A stretch of 64,000 bases of DNA from positions 667,537 to 731,536 of the forward strand of contig JANQPO010000017.1 of the NCBI GenBank assembly GCA_028289445.1, in the 5' to 3' direction. This document shows positions 1 to 9,189 of this stretch, piece after piece (the stretch's first letter is position 1; each line of letters begins with the position of its first letter). A program made the translations under genes and the position numbers. This DNA is from Tepidamorphaceae bacterium. GTDB taxonomy: Bacteria; Pseudomonadota; Alphaproteobacteria; Rhizobiales; JAKSCL01. The notes beneath the pieces were generated by a model. It was not told where the DNA came from, made no database searches, and saw nothing but the letters and a program-made list of their open reading frames with translations.

Positions 1-443
1 TCGACACCCATGGCGGGCGGTTCGCGGAGGGCCTCGATTACGAGAAATCGGTCGAAGTTGTCGGAGCGTGGCTTGATGTCGCGGGTGAGTATAACATCGT
101 GGAACGGGTGCTTGGCGGTCGCGCTGTGCAGCTCGATGCGAGCAATATCCTCGTCGACCGGGTGCGTCGTATCCTGTTCGGCTCTGGCGTGTCGGTCGCC
201 TCGATCATCCATACCCGGCGGGCGCTCGATTCCGCTGGCTACAAAGACACCAAGATCGTCGCATCATCGGGTTTCAACACGCAAAAATGTCAGGTCGTGG
301 GTGCCGCCCAGGCGCCGGTCGACACGATCGGGACGGGCTCGTTCATGCCGGCGACGCTGACGGAAACATACGCGACAGCCGATATCATCGCCTATGACGG
401 CGTAAAGCGGGTCAAGGTCGGTCGGGAGTTCCTGTTCGACTAA
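1..443 (+). CDS. Nicotinate phosphoribosyltransferase, C-terminal part (5' end outside window)
   Basis: The open frame enters from the left edge and runs about 147 codons to a TAA. It begins with DTHGGRFAEGLDYEKSV and contains IVASSGFN and the stretch DTIGTGSFMPATLTETYATAD near the end. These match the C-terminal half of the nicotinate/nicotinamide phosphoribosyltransferase fold, where a phosphate-binding glycine loop is followed by a short tail. The enzyme makes nicotinate mononucleotide from nicotinate and PRPP in the cytoplasmic NAD salvage pathway. The active-site histidine region lies outside the window. A GTG inside the frame could be mistaken for a start, but the homology continues upstream of it. 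The stop lies 8 bases from the convergent purB stop. Confidence 0.8.
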   Translation, partial: DTHGGRFAEGLDYEKSVEVVGAWLDVAGEYNIVERVLGGRAVQLDASNILVDRVRRILFGSGVSVASIIHTRRALDSAGYKDTKIVASSGFNTQKCQVVGAAQAPVDTIGTGSFMPATLTETYATADIIAYDGVKRVKVGREFLFD

Positions 444-451
444 GGCGAACG

Positions 452-1759
452 TCAGGCCGTGCCGAAAACACGATCGAAGATCGTATCGACATGCTTGAAA
501 TGATAGGTGAGATCGAAGAGCGCTTCGAGGTCTGATTCTGGAATCAGATCAGTCACTTCCGAATCGGTCTTCAGAAACTCCAGGAAATTGCCTTCGCCCT
601 TCCAGACGCGCATCGCATGGTGCTGGACAATGCGGTAGGCGTCCTCCCGCGACGCGCCCGCCTGGGTCAGTGCCAAAAGCACGCGCTGTGAGTGGATCAG
701 TCCGCCAAGTCTGTCCATGTTCATGGACATTGCCTCTGGATAGACGACCAGGTTTTCAATCACGCCGGTGAGGCGGGCGAGCGCGAAATCGAGCGTGATC
801 GTGGCATCCGGGCCTATGAAACGTTCGACGGAGGAATGCGAGATATCGCGCTCGTGCCAGAGGGCGACGTTCTCCAGCGCCGGAAGCGCGTGGCTGCGGA
901 CCATGCGGGCGAGGCCGGTGAGGTTCTCCGTCAGCACCGGATTGCGCTTGTGGGGCATCGCCGAGGAGCCCTTCTGGCCAGGCGAAAAATACTCCTCCGC
1001 CTCCAGGACTTCCGTGCGCTGGAGATGGCGGATTTCCGTCGCCAACCGCTCAATCGACGAGGCGATGACGGCAAGCATCGAAAAGAAAGCCGCGTGGCGG
1101 TCGCGCGGGATCACCTGTGTCGAGACCGGCTCGACAGTGAGGCCGAGGGCCTTTGCGACATGTGCTTCGACGCGCGGGTCGATATTGGCGAACGTGCCGA
1201 CGGCACCAGAGATGGCGCAAACGGCGATCTCGCTGCGGGCCGCGACAAGCCGGTCGCGATTGCGGGCGAATTCGGCATAAGCCTGCGCCAGCTTCAGGCC
1301 GAACGTCGTCGGCTCGGCATGAATGCCGTGGCTGCGTCCGATCGTCGGCGTGAGCTTGTGCTCGAAGGCGCGCGTTCTCAATGCAGCCAATAGGGCATCC
1401 AAATCGGCGATCAGAATGTCGGTCGCGCGCGTCAACTGGACGCTCAGACAGGTGTCGAGGACATCCGACGACGTCAGTCCCTGATGAACGAACCGCGCCT
1501 CATCCCCGACGATCTCGGCCAGATGGGTCAAGAAGGCGATGACGTCGTGCTTGACCTCGCGCTCGATCGCGTCGATCCGCGCCACGTCGAAGACTGCGGT
1601 CTCGCCCTTGTCCCAGACCGCTTGTGCCGCCTCTTTCGGGATCGCGCCGATCTCGGCCATCGCTGTCGCGGCGTGGGCCTCGATCTCGAACCAGATACGG
1701 AACTTCGTCTCGGGCGACCAAAGGGCCACCATCTCCGGTCGCGAATAGCGCGGTATCAT
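452..1759 (-). CDS. purB: Adenylosuccinate lyase
   Basis: 435 residues, normal length for the short bacterial form. PurB releases fumarate from SAICAR and from adenylosuccinate in de novo purine synthesis, acting as a cytoplasmic tetramer. The fumarase/aspartase superfamily signature SSAMPHKRNP sits at residues 265-274 and carries the mobile catalytic serine loop. TSSDVLDT (96-103) and GRSHGIHAEP (141-150) supply other active-site segments. The start is an ATG. It is the gene after rpe on the same strand (24-base gap), so the two are probably co-transcribed. Nothing is truncated or unusual. Confidence 0.97.
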   Translation of the reverse strand: MIPRYSRPEMVALWSPETKFRIWFEIEAHAATAMAEIGAIPKEAAQAVWDKGETAVFDVARIDAIEREVKHDVIAFLTHLAEIVGDEARFVHQGLTSSDVLDTCLSVQLTRATDILIADLDALLAALRTRAFEHKLTPTIGRSHGIHAEPTTFGLKLAQAYAEFARNRDRLVAARSEIAVCAISGAVGTFANIDPRVEAHVAKALGLTVEPVSTQVIPRDRHAAFFSMLAVIASSIERLATEIRHLQRTEVLEAEEYFSPGQKGSSAMPHKRNPVLTENLTGLARMVRSHALPALENVALWHERDISHSSVERFIGPDATITLDFALARLTGVIENLVVYPEAMSMNMDRLGGLIHSQRVLLALTQAGASREDAYRIVQHHAMRVWKGEGNFLEFLKTDSEVTDLIPESDLEALFDLTYHFKHVDTIFDRVFGTA

Positions 1760-1783
1760 GGCAATCGACGGTCCTTTGAACGG

Positions 1784-2461
1784 TCAGGCGGCGGCGCCGG
1801 TCTGGCCTTGCGCGGCGGCGCGGATCGCCGCAATGTTGCCGGCGTAATTGGCGGCGCCGCCCTTGAAGATCGATGAGCCGGCCACCAAAACATCGGCACC
1901 TGCGCCCGCCGCGATCGGTGCCGTGTCCGGCGCGATGCCGCCATCGACCTCGACATGGACGTCGCGACCGTCGAGGATAGCGCGCACCTGGCGGATCTTA
2001 TCGGCCATCGGCCGGATGAAGGATTGACCGCCGAAGCCCGGATTGACGGTCATCACCAGCACCAGGTCGACGAGATCGACGACCGGCACCAACGCTTCGG
2101 CCGGCGTGCCGGGATTGAGCGCCAAACCAGCCTTCTTGCCGAGACCCCTAATCGTTTGCAGCGAACGGTGAACGTGCGGACCGGCCTCGGCGTGAACCGT
2201 GATCAGATCGGCGCCGGCCTTCGCAAACGCTTCAAGATACGGATCGGCAGGTGCGATCATCAAATGGACATCGAACAGCTTGTCGGAATAAGGCCGAACG
2301 TCGGCGACCAATCCGGGGCCGAACGTGATGTTGGGAACGAAATGGCCGTCCATGACATCGACGTGGATCCAGTCGGCGCCGGCTTGGTCGACGGTGCGGA
2401 TATCCTCGCCCAGCCGCGCGAAATCGGCGGCGAGAATGGAGGGCGCGATGATTGGCGACAT
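1784..2461 (-). CDS. rpe: Ribulose-phosphate 3-epimerase
   Basis: 225 residues from the ATG at 2461, which gives the canonical N-terminus [14 protein letters not shown]. The frame stays open further upstream, but those codons look non-coding. The enzyme interconverts ribulose 5-phosphate and xylulose 5-phosphate in the pentose phosphate and Calvin pathways. It is a TIM barrel. The segment [12 protein letters not shown] (33-44) holds metal ligands and catalytic aspartate, [10 protein letters not shown] forms the mobile phosphate loop, and EVDGGI carries the second catalytic aspartate. It lies between a BASS-like transporter gene and purB on the same strand. Confidence 0.95.
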   Translation of the reverse strand: MSPIIAPSILAADFARLGEDIRTVDQAGADWIHVDVMDGHFVPNITFGPGLVADVRPYSDKLFDVHLMIAPADPYLEAFAKAGADLITVHAEAGPHVHRSLQTIRGLGKKAGLALNPGTPAEALVPVVDLVDLVLVMTVNPGFGGQSFIRPMADKIRQVRAILDGRDVHVEVDGGIAPDTAPIAAGAGADVLVAGSSIFKGGAANYAGNIAAIRAAAQGQTGAAA

Positions 2462-2535
2462 CGAAGGCTTCCGGGTCAGGGATCGAGGTCGGCTGGTACC
2501 ACGAAGCGTCGCCGCGCGGCAAGGATCGCGGCGGG

Positions 2536-3504
2536 TCAACGATGTGGATGAGGCGCTTGGTTGGCGCCAAGCCAGCCAACGATCGGCCGCATGATCCAGG
2601 GCAAGAGATAGATTGGAAACTGGGCGAGTGCGACATACGCCCAGGTCAGATCCGGCAGGCCGGCGATCAGCGCGGAGGCCATGAGGCCCATATTGCGGTT
2701 GCCGGCCGCCAAACCCAGGCTGAGTGCATTGTGTGCGCCGAGAGGGGAGAAAACCACCGTTGTCACTGCGAGGATGGTGCCCGCCACGCCGAATGAGACG
2801 GCGATCAACATGGCGACAAGTCCGGGCCGCGCGAAGGTCAGCGCCGCCACGCCATCCATGAGCGCGACAGCGAAGACGAACAAGAGAATGACGTTCAATC
2901 CGTCGATGAGGTCACCCTGAGCGGCCACCGTTTCGGCACCGAGCAGGCGACGCAAAGCGAGCGCGACGGCTGCCGAACCAAACAGATAGAACGCCAGGCG
3001 AAGGGCAAGGGCGGCGGTCGAAAGAGGCAGGGCACCTTCGACGAGGGTGTTGGCGATCAAAGGTGCCGTGATCGGGGTGACGATGAGCGTCAGCACCATG
3101 ACGACGAAGCTCAACGCACCGTTGAGGCCGAGTAGGTAGCAAAAGGCGGGCACCGACATGATCGGCGGGGCGACCAGCATCAGCGTGATCGCGAGCCTGA
3201 TGTCGCCGCTGAAACCCAACTGCTGATGGGCTATCGAAACCATGATACCGCCGATGGCCGGCACGGCGACCATGCACCAGACAACCATCGCGGCAAGGCG
3301 CAGAGGCTGCCCGCCGACGATGCGCAAGGCCACCATGTCGAGCCGGATCATCGCCAGCACCAAAAGCAGAAAGACGGCGACCGGTAGCGCCGGCTTGGCG
3401 AAAGCGGAGACCGGGGGCAGGGCCATGCCGAGAAACAGGCTGAGCGCGACCGCGCGCGTTCCCTGCCGGCCGAGCCAGACGATTGGGCCAAGCGCTGTGC
3501 CCAT
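2536..3504 (-). CDS. BASS-like (bile acid:sodium symporter superfamily) membrane protein
   Basis: 322 residues, very hydrophobic, with about nine or ten predicted membrane helices. GNRNMGL at residues 268-274 and the paired small-residue helices resemble the bile acid:sodium symporter superfamily, to which sodium-coupled organic anion carriers belong. No substrate can be read from the sequence. The ATG directly abuts the stop of the upstream P1-family peptidase gene (3505), so the two are almost certainly translationally coupled. Carrier and hydrolase may therefore act on the same substrate or its product; this is inference. Assignment to the superfamily is moderate, to a subfamily weak. Confidence 0.65.
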   Translation of the reverse strand: MGTALGPIVWLGRQGTRAVALSLFLGMALPPVSAFAKPALPVAVFLLLVLAMIRLDMVALRIVGGQPLRLAAMVVWCMVAVPAIGGIMVSIAHQQLGFSGDIRLAITLMLVAPPIMSVPAFCYLLGLNGALSFVVMVLTLIVTPITAPLIANTLVEGALPLSTAALALRLAFYLFGSAAVALALRRLLGAETVAAQGDLIDGLNVILLFVFAVALMDGVAALTFARPGLVAMLIAVSFGVAGTILAVTTVVFSPLGAHNALSLGLAAGNRNMGLMASALIAGLPDLTWAYVALAQFPIYLLPWIMRPIVGWLGANQAPHPHR

Positions 3505-4461
3505 TCAGCGTCGCGCCTCATAGACACCACGCGCAATCGCCCGCGCCATCGTTGCCGCTGCGGCCGCGCCGAGGGCGGTCAATTCGCCGATTGGGTTTTC
3601 GAGGGGTCTTTTGCCCGACGACACGGTGAAGATCAGGTCACCGTCAAGCGGTGTATGCGATGGCCAGATCGCGCGCGCATAGCCGGCATGGGCCATGATC
3701 GCCAATCGTTTGAGCTGGGCCTTGGAAAGCGCCGCGTCGGTCGCGACGACGCCAATGGTCGTGTTTTGGCCTGGCTCGCTGTCGATTTTGGTGCGCACGG
3801 ATGTGTCGATGTCGGTCGGCAGGCCATGACCGCCGAACTCTACGCCCTGTTCAAACGGTGCCGCCCAGAAGTGGTTACCGTCGCTGGTCGTCGCCGATCC
3901 GAGCGCGTTGACGGCGACAAGCGCGCCGACGGTCGCGCCGGACTTAACGACGGTCGAGGCCGATCCAAGCCCTCCCGCGCCATCGGCGAGGGTTGCGCCA
4001 AAGCCGGCGCCGGCGCAACCGAGTGCGAAGGTTTTGGCTGCATTTTCGGTGGCCGTGGCGCCAAGCGCGCGATAGGGCGGTGTCTCGCCCCAGGCCTTGT
4101 CGCCGCCGTTCGAGAGATCGAATAAAATGGCGCCTGGAACGATGGGTATGCGGACATCGCCGACCGCGTATCCGCGACCCTTTGCGGCAAGAGCGCCTTG
4201 AACGCCGCCCGCAGCGTCAAGGCCAAACGCAGAACCGCCCGACAGCACTAACGCGTCCACCGCCTCAACGGTTTGATCGGGCTCCAAGAGCGCGATGTCC
4301 CGTGTTCCAGGCGCCCCGCCGAGAATGGCCACGGAGGCCGTCATCGGCGACTCGCAAAGGAGAACGGTGGTTCCGGTCCGCACGGTTTCGGCGTTGGCAT
4401 TGCCAACCGTAAGGCCGTCGATATCGGTGATCAGATTGGTGGGGCCGGGACGCATGCTCAT
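3505..4461 (-). CDS. P1 family peptidase (DmpA/NylC-like, self-processing N-terminal nucleophile hydrolase)
   Basis: 318 residues. The N-terminal ITDIDGLTVGNA and the glycine-rich LVLSGGSAFGLDAAGG (71-86) are typical of the S58/P1 family, which includes L-aminopeptidase D-Ala-esterase DmpA, beta-peptidyl aminopeptidases and nylon oligomer hydrolase NylC. NTTIGVVATDA at 233-243 matches the autocleavage site, with Thr234 or Thr235 as the expected new N-terminal nucleophile. Substrates in this family are unusual short peptides or amides, so the true substrate is unknown. No signal peptide is seen, so it is probably cytoplasmic. The start ATG (4461) has an AGGAG about 11 bases upstream; a second ATG lies two codons later. 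The stop abuts the start of the BASS-like transporter. Confidence 0.88.
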   Translation of the reverse strand: MSMRPGPTNLITDIDGLTVGNANAETVRTGTTVLLCESPMTASVAILGGAPGTRDIALLEPDQTVEAVDALVLSGGSAFGLDAAGGVQGALAAKGRGYAVGDVRIPIVPGAILFDLSNGGDKAWGETPPYRALGATATENAAKTFALGCAGAGFGATLADGAGGLGSASTVVKSGATVGALVAVNALGSATTSDGNHFWAAPFEQGVEFGGHGLPTDIDTSVRTKIDSEPGQNTTIGVVATDAALSKAQLKRLAIMAHAGYARAIWPSHTPLDGDLIFTVSSGKRPLENPIGELTALGAAAAATMARAIARGVYEARR

Positions 4462-4612
4462 TCACTCGTTTTCTCCTTCATGCCCGAGCCGGTGCTGAAG
4501 GTCCAGCCGATGACACGGCCATCACAAGGCCGCGAAACGCGCCCGGCCTTCTTTTCTCGTTAGGGTGGCGCGTGTATGGGTGGGGATAACGGAGAATGGA
4601 GCGGATTGCTGC

Positions 4613-5350
4613 ATGGGCGCCGAAGTCACCTTTCCGGCCGCGTTTCTGGCTGGGCTGATCAGCTTTCTCTCGCCCTGCGTGCTGCCGCTTGTGCCGCCCT
4701 ACCTTTGCTTCTTGGCTGGAACGACGCTCGATCAACTGACGGGCAAGGACGAAAACCCGCAACTCCAAAGACGCGTGCTTATCGCCTCGGCCGCCTTTGT
4801 CATTGGGTTTTCGACGATTTTCGTTTTGCTCGGCGCGACGGCGTCGGTTCTGGGTCAGGTGCTGCGCCAGCACTTGTCGCTGCTTGGCACGATCGCCGGT
4901 GTCATGATCATCATCATGGGCCTGCATTTTCTGGGCCTCTTCAAGATCGGTCTGCTCTACCGCGAGGCCCGTTTCCAGACCCAAAGCCGTCCCGTTGGGC
5001 CGGGTGGTGCCTATCTGATGGGGCTGGCGTTCGGGTTCGGCTGGACGCCGTGCATAGGGCCGGTTCTGGCGGCGATCCTGGCGGTGGCCGCCGGGCGCGA
5101 TTCCGTCAACCAGGGTATGGCACTCTTGGCGGTCTATTCCGCTGGCCTTGGCGTGCCGTTTCTTTTGGCAGCCTTCGGATTGCGGCCGTTCATGGGCTTC
5201 ATGCAGCGTTTTCGCGGGCACTATCAGACCGTCGAGCGCGTTATGGGCGGGATGCTCGTGTTGACCGGAATCCTGTTTCTGACTGGATCGATCAACACGT
5301 TTTCGTTCTGGCTTCTCGATATGTTTCCAGCACTTGGCCGCATCGGCTGA
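4613..5350 (+). CDS. ccdA: Cytochrome c biogenesis protein CcdA (thiol:disulfide transport protein)
   Basis: 245 residues from the ATG at 4613, six membrane helices. CcdA carries electrons from cytoplasmic thioredoxin across the inner membrane to periplasmic thiol oxidoreductases that reduce apocytochrome c and other targets. Both redox cysteines are present in their usual proline settings: SPCVLP (Cys22) and TPCIGP (Cys147), one in each half of the internally duplicated DsbD_2-type core. Earlier in-frame start codons would add an unconserved 16-residue tail, so this ATG is preferred. No cytochrome maturation genes are next to it; it stands alone between the P1 peptidase (divergent) and a convergent binding-protein gene. 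Confidence 0.92.
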   Translation: MGAEVTFPAAFLAGLISFLSPCVLPLVPPYLCFLAGTTLDQLTGKDENPQLQRRVLIASAAFVIGFSTIFVLLGATASVLGQVLRQHLSLLGTIAGVMIIIMGLHFLGLFKIGLLYREARFQTQSRPVGPGGAYLMGLAFGFGWTPCIGPVLAAILAVAAGRDSVNQGMALLAVYSAGLGVPFLLAAFGLRPFMGFMQRFRGHYQTVERVMGGMLVLTGILFLTGSINTFSFWLLDMFPALGRIG

Positions 5351-5359
5351 GGTTCTGAT

Positions 5360-6514
5360 TCAATCCGTTGCCGGCGCTGCCGCGACAGGCTGAATGCCGT
5401 CTTCGCCCCATTCAAACACCGAGAATCCGTCCGTTTGCCAGCTTCCGTTGTCATCGAAGCGAACCGTGCCGATGATCGTATCCGTCGGGTTGCTTGCGAC
5501 GGCGTCGATGACCGCATCGAACGCGATGCTTTCCGCGCGGGCGGCCGCGGCGGCCCATAGTTCGACGGCCGCGTAAGCCAGAAGCGTGTACTGCGTGCCG
5601 ATGGACTTCGGCAGCTTTAAGCGTGCGGCGAGCGACCGCGATGCGTCGGTTTCCGGGAGCGGGCTTTGAAATGTCAAAAACACGCCAATGGCGGCGGGAC
5701 CGGCGATCGCGCGAAACTCGCTGTCAGCAATTGAATCCGGACCGATGATCACTGTTTTGAGGTCCAATCCACGGGTCTCGGCTGCAATCTGCGCGATGTC
5801 CGTGTGATATCCGCCGAGATAGACGGCATCGATAGCATCGTCGAGCAGACGGATGGCGAGATCGATCTGGGATTCGTCGCCGGCGTCGTATTCATCGAAC
5901 CAGACTTCCTGGATGCCGGCGGCGTTGACCACGGCCTTCACCGTGTCGGCCAGTCCCTTTCCGTAAGCGGTACCGTCATGGAGGATCGCGATGTTGCCGG
6001 TGGGGTGGCGGTCGGCAAGGAACGCGCCGGCGACCTCGCCCTGGCGCTCGGCGCGCGGTGCGAGGCGAAAGAGTCCCGGACCGGGTCGGTTCGTCGTCAA
6101 TCCATCCGATTGGGAGGCCGGCGTGATCTGGACGATGTCGTTGAGGGCATAGACCGCGGCCGCTTCGCGGGTCGCCGAATAGCAGACATGTCCGACGACC
6201 AAGACCGCGTTGGCGCCAACCAACTGGTTCGCGGCGGCCTCGGCTCTGTCGGCATTGCAGGCGTCATCGGCGATCGACAGCGCCAGCGGTTGCCCAAGCA
6301 CGCCGCCCGCGTCGTTGATATCGTCGATGGCAGCGTCCACACCGGTTCGTATGCTGGTGCCGAACAATTCGAACTGGCCGGTGAAGGGGCCGCCGACACC
6401 GATTACGAGCCTGTCCTGGGCATGTGCGACACCTGCGGCGAGAGTGGCCGTTATCACCACTGCGACCGCGCACGCCCAGCCTCGTCGACCGATATCGCGG
6501 CTTGTCTGCTTCAT
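5360..6514 (-). CDS. Branched-chain amino acid/amide ABC transporter substrate-binding protein (LivK-like), copy 1
   Basis: 384 residues from the ATG at 6514; an earlier TTG would lengthen the signal region without need. The N-terminus is a cleavable signal peptide (two arginines, then a hydrophobic run ending AGVAHA before QD). The mature protein has the Leu/Ile/Val-binding fold: VIGVGGPFTGQFELFG at the start, AANQLVGANAVLVVGHVCYSA in the first lobe, and ILHDGTAYGKGLAD in the hinge region. It is a periplasmic ligand-binding component. It diverges from copy 2 at 6655 and is only distantly similar to it, so ligand specificity probably differs. The actual ligand cannot be read. Confidence 0.88.
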   Translation of the reverse strand: MKQTSRDIGRRGWACAVAVVITATLAAGVAHAQDRLVIGVGGPFTGQFELFGTSIRTGVDAAIDDINDAGGVLGQPLALSIADDACNADRAEAAANQLVGANAVLVVGHVCYSATREAAAVYALNDIVQITPASQSDGLTTNRPGPGLFRLAPRAERQGEVAGAFLADRHPTGNIAILHDGTAYGKGLADTVKAVVNAAGIQEVWFDEYDAGDESQIDLAIRLLDDAIDAVYLGGYHTDIAQIAAETRGLDLKTVIIGPDSIADSEFRAIAGPAAIGVFLTFQSPLPETDASRSLAARLKLPKSIGTQYTLLAYAAVELWAAAAARAESIAFDAVIDAVASNPTDTIIGTVRFDDNGSWQTDGFSVFEWGEDGIQPVAAAPATD

Positions 6515-6654
6515 CCGGCCATGTTTCGAGAGAAAAATGCAATTATGCAAGCCGTTTCCGCCACATCGGTAACTTTACAAGACAAGGGCCTATGGTCAGT
6601 ATGCGACCATGAACAGGGTTGATCGACCCTGAAATCGCCTTGGGAGGTAGACGG

Positions 6655-7863
6655 ATGAGAACAACGATCAAGCGCGCCCTTTGCGCCGGTGTTGCAATAA
6701 CGGCCCTGGCGGCGCCCTTGAGCGCCCAAGCCGATGTGAAGCTTGGCTTCCTCGGTGGGTTTACCGGGCCAATCGAAAGCCTTGTTCCGCCGATCGGCGA
6801 CGCGGCCAAGCTTGCAGCGACCCACATCAACGAACAAGGTGGCCTTTTGGGCGGCCAGAACATCGAAGTGGTGACGGGCGACACGACGTGCGCCGACGCG
6901 ACGGCAGCCGCGAACGCCGCCGACCGGCTGGTCAACGTCGAGAATGTCTCGGCCATCGTCGGTGCGCTGTGCTCCGGCGCAACGATCTCAGGCGCCAACA
7001 ATGCAGGGATTCCGGGCAGCGTCGTGATGATCTCGCCGGCCTCGACCTCGCCGGCTTTGACGACGCTCGAAGACAACGATCTGGTCTTCCGCACGGCGCC
7101 TTCCGACGCCTATCAGGGCGAGGTCCTGGCGCGGCTGCTGAAGGCCAAGGATGTCAGCGACATCGCCATCACCTATGTCAACAACGACTACGGCAAGGGG
7201 TTTGCCGACGCGCTTGAAGCCGCTTACCAGGCGGAGGGTGGCACTGTGGCCGCCAAGGAAGCCCATGAGGACAACAAGGCCGACTACCGGGCCGAATTGG
7301 GTTCGCTATCGTCGTCCGGCGCGACCACGCTGGTCGTGCTGGCCTATGCCGACGGCTCCGGGCAGACCATTGTGCGCCAGGCGCTGGAAGCCGGCGACTT
7401 TGCCGTCTATGTCGGCGGCGACGGCATGGTCTCAGACACGCTGCCGGCCAATGCCGGTGGATCTATCGACGGCATGATCGCCACCCGGCCGGGAACGCCT
7501 GAAATCCCGGGTGCGGCGATCTACGCCGATCTGGCGACGGCCGGTGGTCTCGATCCGGCCGCGACGTTTGCCGCACAGTCCTATGACGCTGCGTTCCTTT
7601 TGGCACTGGCGATGGAGAAGAAGGGCTCGGCCGACCGTGACGGCATGGCGGCGGCGCTTCGTGAAGTCGCGTCGGCACCGGGCGAGGTGATCCTTCCGGG
7701 CGAGTGGGAGAAGGCGATGAAGCTTCTCGCCGACGGCGCGGACATCAACTATGAAGGCGCCTCCGGTCAGCATGAATTCGACAGCAGTGGCGACGTTCCT
7801 GGCATCATCGTCGAGATGACGGTGGCCGACGGCGCGTTCGTCGAGGTCGGTCCGGCGAAGTAA
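6655..7863 (+). CDS. Branched-chain amino acid/amide ABC transporter substrate-binding protein (LivK-like), copy 2
   Basis: 402 residues. The start ATG at 6655 follows a clear GGGAGGT ribosome-binding site; an upstream in-frame ATG lacks one. The signal peptide ends near LSAQA before DVKLGFLGG. Features of the periplasmic type I binding fold are GGFTGPIESLVPPIGDAAKLA, EVVTGDTTCADATAAANAADRL, and TYVNNDYGKGFADALE. It converges on livM, with a strong hairpin terminator at 7886-7909 between them, so it is transcribed separately from the permease genes. By position it is the likeliest binding protein for the livGFHM permease, and copy 1 may be an alternative receptor; this is inference. Confidence 0.9.
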   Translation: MRTTIKRALCAGVAITALAAPLSAQADVKLGFLGGFTGPIESLVPPIGDAAKLAATHINEQGGLLGGQNIEVVTGDTTCADATAAANAADRLVNVENVSAIVGALCSGATISGANNAGIPGSVVMISPASTSPALTTLEDNDLVFRTAPSDAYQGEVLARLLKAKDVSDIAITYVNNDYGKGFADALEAAYQAEGGTVAAKEAHEDNKADYRAELGSLSSSGATTLVVLAYADGSGQTIVRQALEAGDFAVYVGGDGMVSDTLPANAGGSIDGMIATRPGTPEIPGAAIYADLATAGGLDPAATFAAQSYDAAFLLALAMEKKGSADRDGMAAALREVASAPGEVILPGEWEKAMKLLADGADINYEGASGQHEFDSSGDVPGIIVEMTVADGAFVEVGPAK

Positions 7864-7885
7864 CCGAACGCTTCTGCGAGACAAG

Positions 7886-7914
7886 ACGGCCCGGAGCGAT
7901 CCGGGCCGTTTTCA
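7886..7914. terminator. Hairpin terminator between binding protein and livM
   Basis: A perfect 10-bp stem (acggcccgga / tccgggccgt) with a GCGA tetraloop at 7886-7909 is followed by TTTC on the plus strand. It lies 22 bases after the binding-protein stop and 11 bases before the livM stop, so it would end the plus-strand transcript and may slow minus-strand transcripts as well. Confidence 0.8.
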
Positions 7915-7920
7915 TTTGAG

Positions 7921-9189
7921 CTACTTGTCGTCTTGTCCGAGACGTTCCGGCAGAACACCGTCGGGCGCGAAGCGCAACACCAGCGTGATTGTCAGGCCAA
8001 TAACAAAGACGCGCATCTGAAGCGCTCGGCTGTCGAGGTCGTCGGGCGCCTGCCAGTTGAATAGCGCGGTACCCAGGCTCTCTGCCAGCCCGAACAGGTA
8101 GAGCGCCGCTGGCTCCGACAATGTCCAGATGAGATAGACAAACAGCGCGCCGAAGATGGCGCCGCGATTGTTGCCCGAGCCGCCCAGGATCACCATGACC
8201 CAGATCAGGAAGGTGTGGTTGAGGGGCAGGAAGCCGGAGGGGTCGAAGATCCGCGCAAACGTCACCAGCGCAGCGCCGCCCAGACCCATCAAAAGGGCGC
8301 CGAAGACGAAGATCTCCAACCGCCGTCGCTCAACATCCTTGCCCATCGCTGACGCCGCGATTTCGTTTTCCCGGATCGCCTTGATCATGCGGCCCCAGGG
8401 CGCGTTGAGCGCCCGCTCCAGGAGCAGATAGGTGATGACGACCAGAATGGCCGTGAGCGAGAGATAGGAGGCCCGCGCGGCGACAAAGCCGATTTCGTTC
8501 GGCGTGGGCACCGGCCATTCGATGGGCGAGACCGTGAGCGTGCCGCGGGTCAGCCAGTCGGCGTTTTTCAAGAAATGTTTGATGATTTCGGCGATGCCGA
8601 GCGTGGCGATAGCCAGATAGTCGCTGCGCAGACCCAGACAGATGCGGCCGATGACATACGCAATCGCGCCGGCGACGACCGCGCCCGCCGCCCAACCGAC
8701 GAGGACGGGCATGTTCAAGCCGCCGATAAAGCCGGCCTCTCGCTCGATATAGGTCGCCGTCTCGTCCAGCGCGCCCGTGACCCACAAATAGCAAGCCGCA
8801 AGCACGATGAGCTGGATGATCGTGCGCAGCCGTTTCGAAAGCCCGGTGCGGTGGAGATTGAACACGCCGACGAGGATGACGATGCTCGCAAGGAGCCGGA
8901 AGAAGACACCCGCCAACATGGCCGGCCCGTCGGACTCCCAGAACGCCGGATTGGTGTCGTAGGAGATGAGCATGGTCGCGAAACCGCCGATGGCGACCAG
9001 ACCCATGATGCCGACATTGAACAATCCAGCATACCCCCACTGGATCGTGAGGCCGAGCGCGATGAGCGCATAGCAGGTCGCCTCGACGACCATGCGGGTG
9101 GTGTAGGCGGTGCCGAAAGTCGTGAAGATCACGAGATAAAGAAGAGCCAGAAGCCCAAAGGCAATGAAGTCGCGGCGGTATTCGGCCAT
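7921..9189 (-). CDS. livM: Branched-chain amino acid ABC transporter permease LivM
   Basis: 422 residues, longer than the roughly 300-residue minimal LivM because of an extra N-terminal helix and a larger first loop. The conserved LivM/LivH core is present: GLTIQWGYAGLFNVGIMG near residue 48, LRSDYLAIATLGIAEIIK in the middle, RMIKAIRENEIAASAMGKDV (the EAA-like loop that contacts the ATPases), and VMVILGGSGNNRGAIFGA near the C-terminus. It forms the inner-membrane channel with LivH. Its ATG overlaps the livH stop by one base, so the two are translationally coupled. It is the last gene of the minus-strand liv operon. Confidence 0.92.
   Translation of the reverse strand: MAEYRRDFIAFGLLALLYLVIFTTFGTAYTTRMVVEATCYALIALGLTIQWGYAGLFNVGIMGLVAIGGFATMLISYDTNPAFWESDGPAMLAGVFFRLLASIVILVGVFNLHRTGLSKRLRTIIQLIVLAACYLWVTGALDETATYIEREAGFIGGLNMPVLVGWAAGAVVAGAIAYVIGRICLGLRSDYLAIATLGIAEIIKHFLKNADWLTRGTLTVSPIEWPVPTPNEIGFVAARASYLSLTAILVVITYLLLERALNAPWGRMIKAIRENEIAASAMGKDVERRRLEIFVFGALLMGLGGAALVTFARIFDPSGFLPLNHTFLIWVMVILGGSGNNRGAIFGALFVYLIWTLSEPAALYLFGLAESLGTALFNWQAPDDLDSRALQMRVFVIGLTITLVLRFAPDGVLPERLGQDDK

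Noticed and set aside
692..1393. 233-codon open frame on the plus strand inside purB
   Set aside because: Shadow frame of adenylosuccinate lyase with no recognisable motif.
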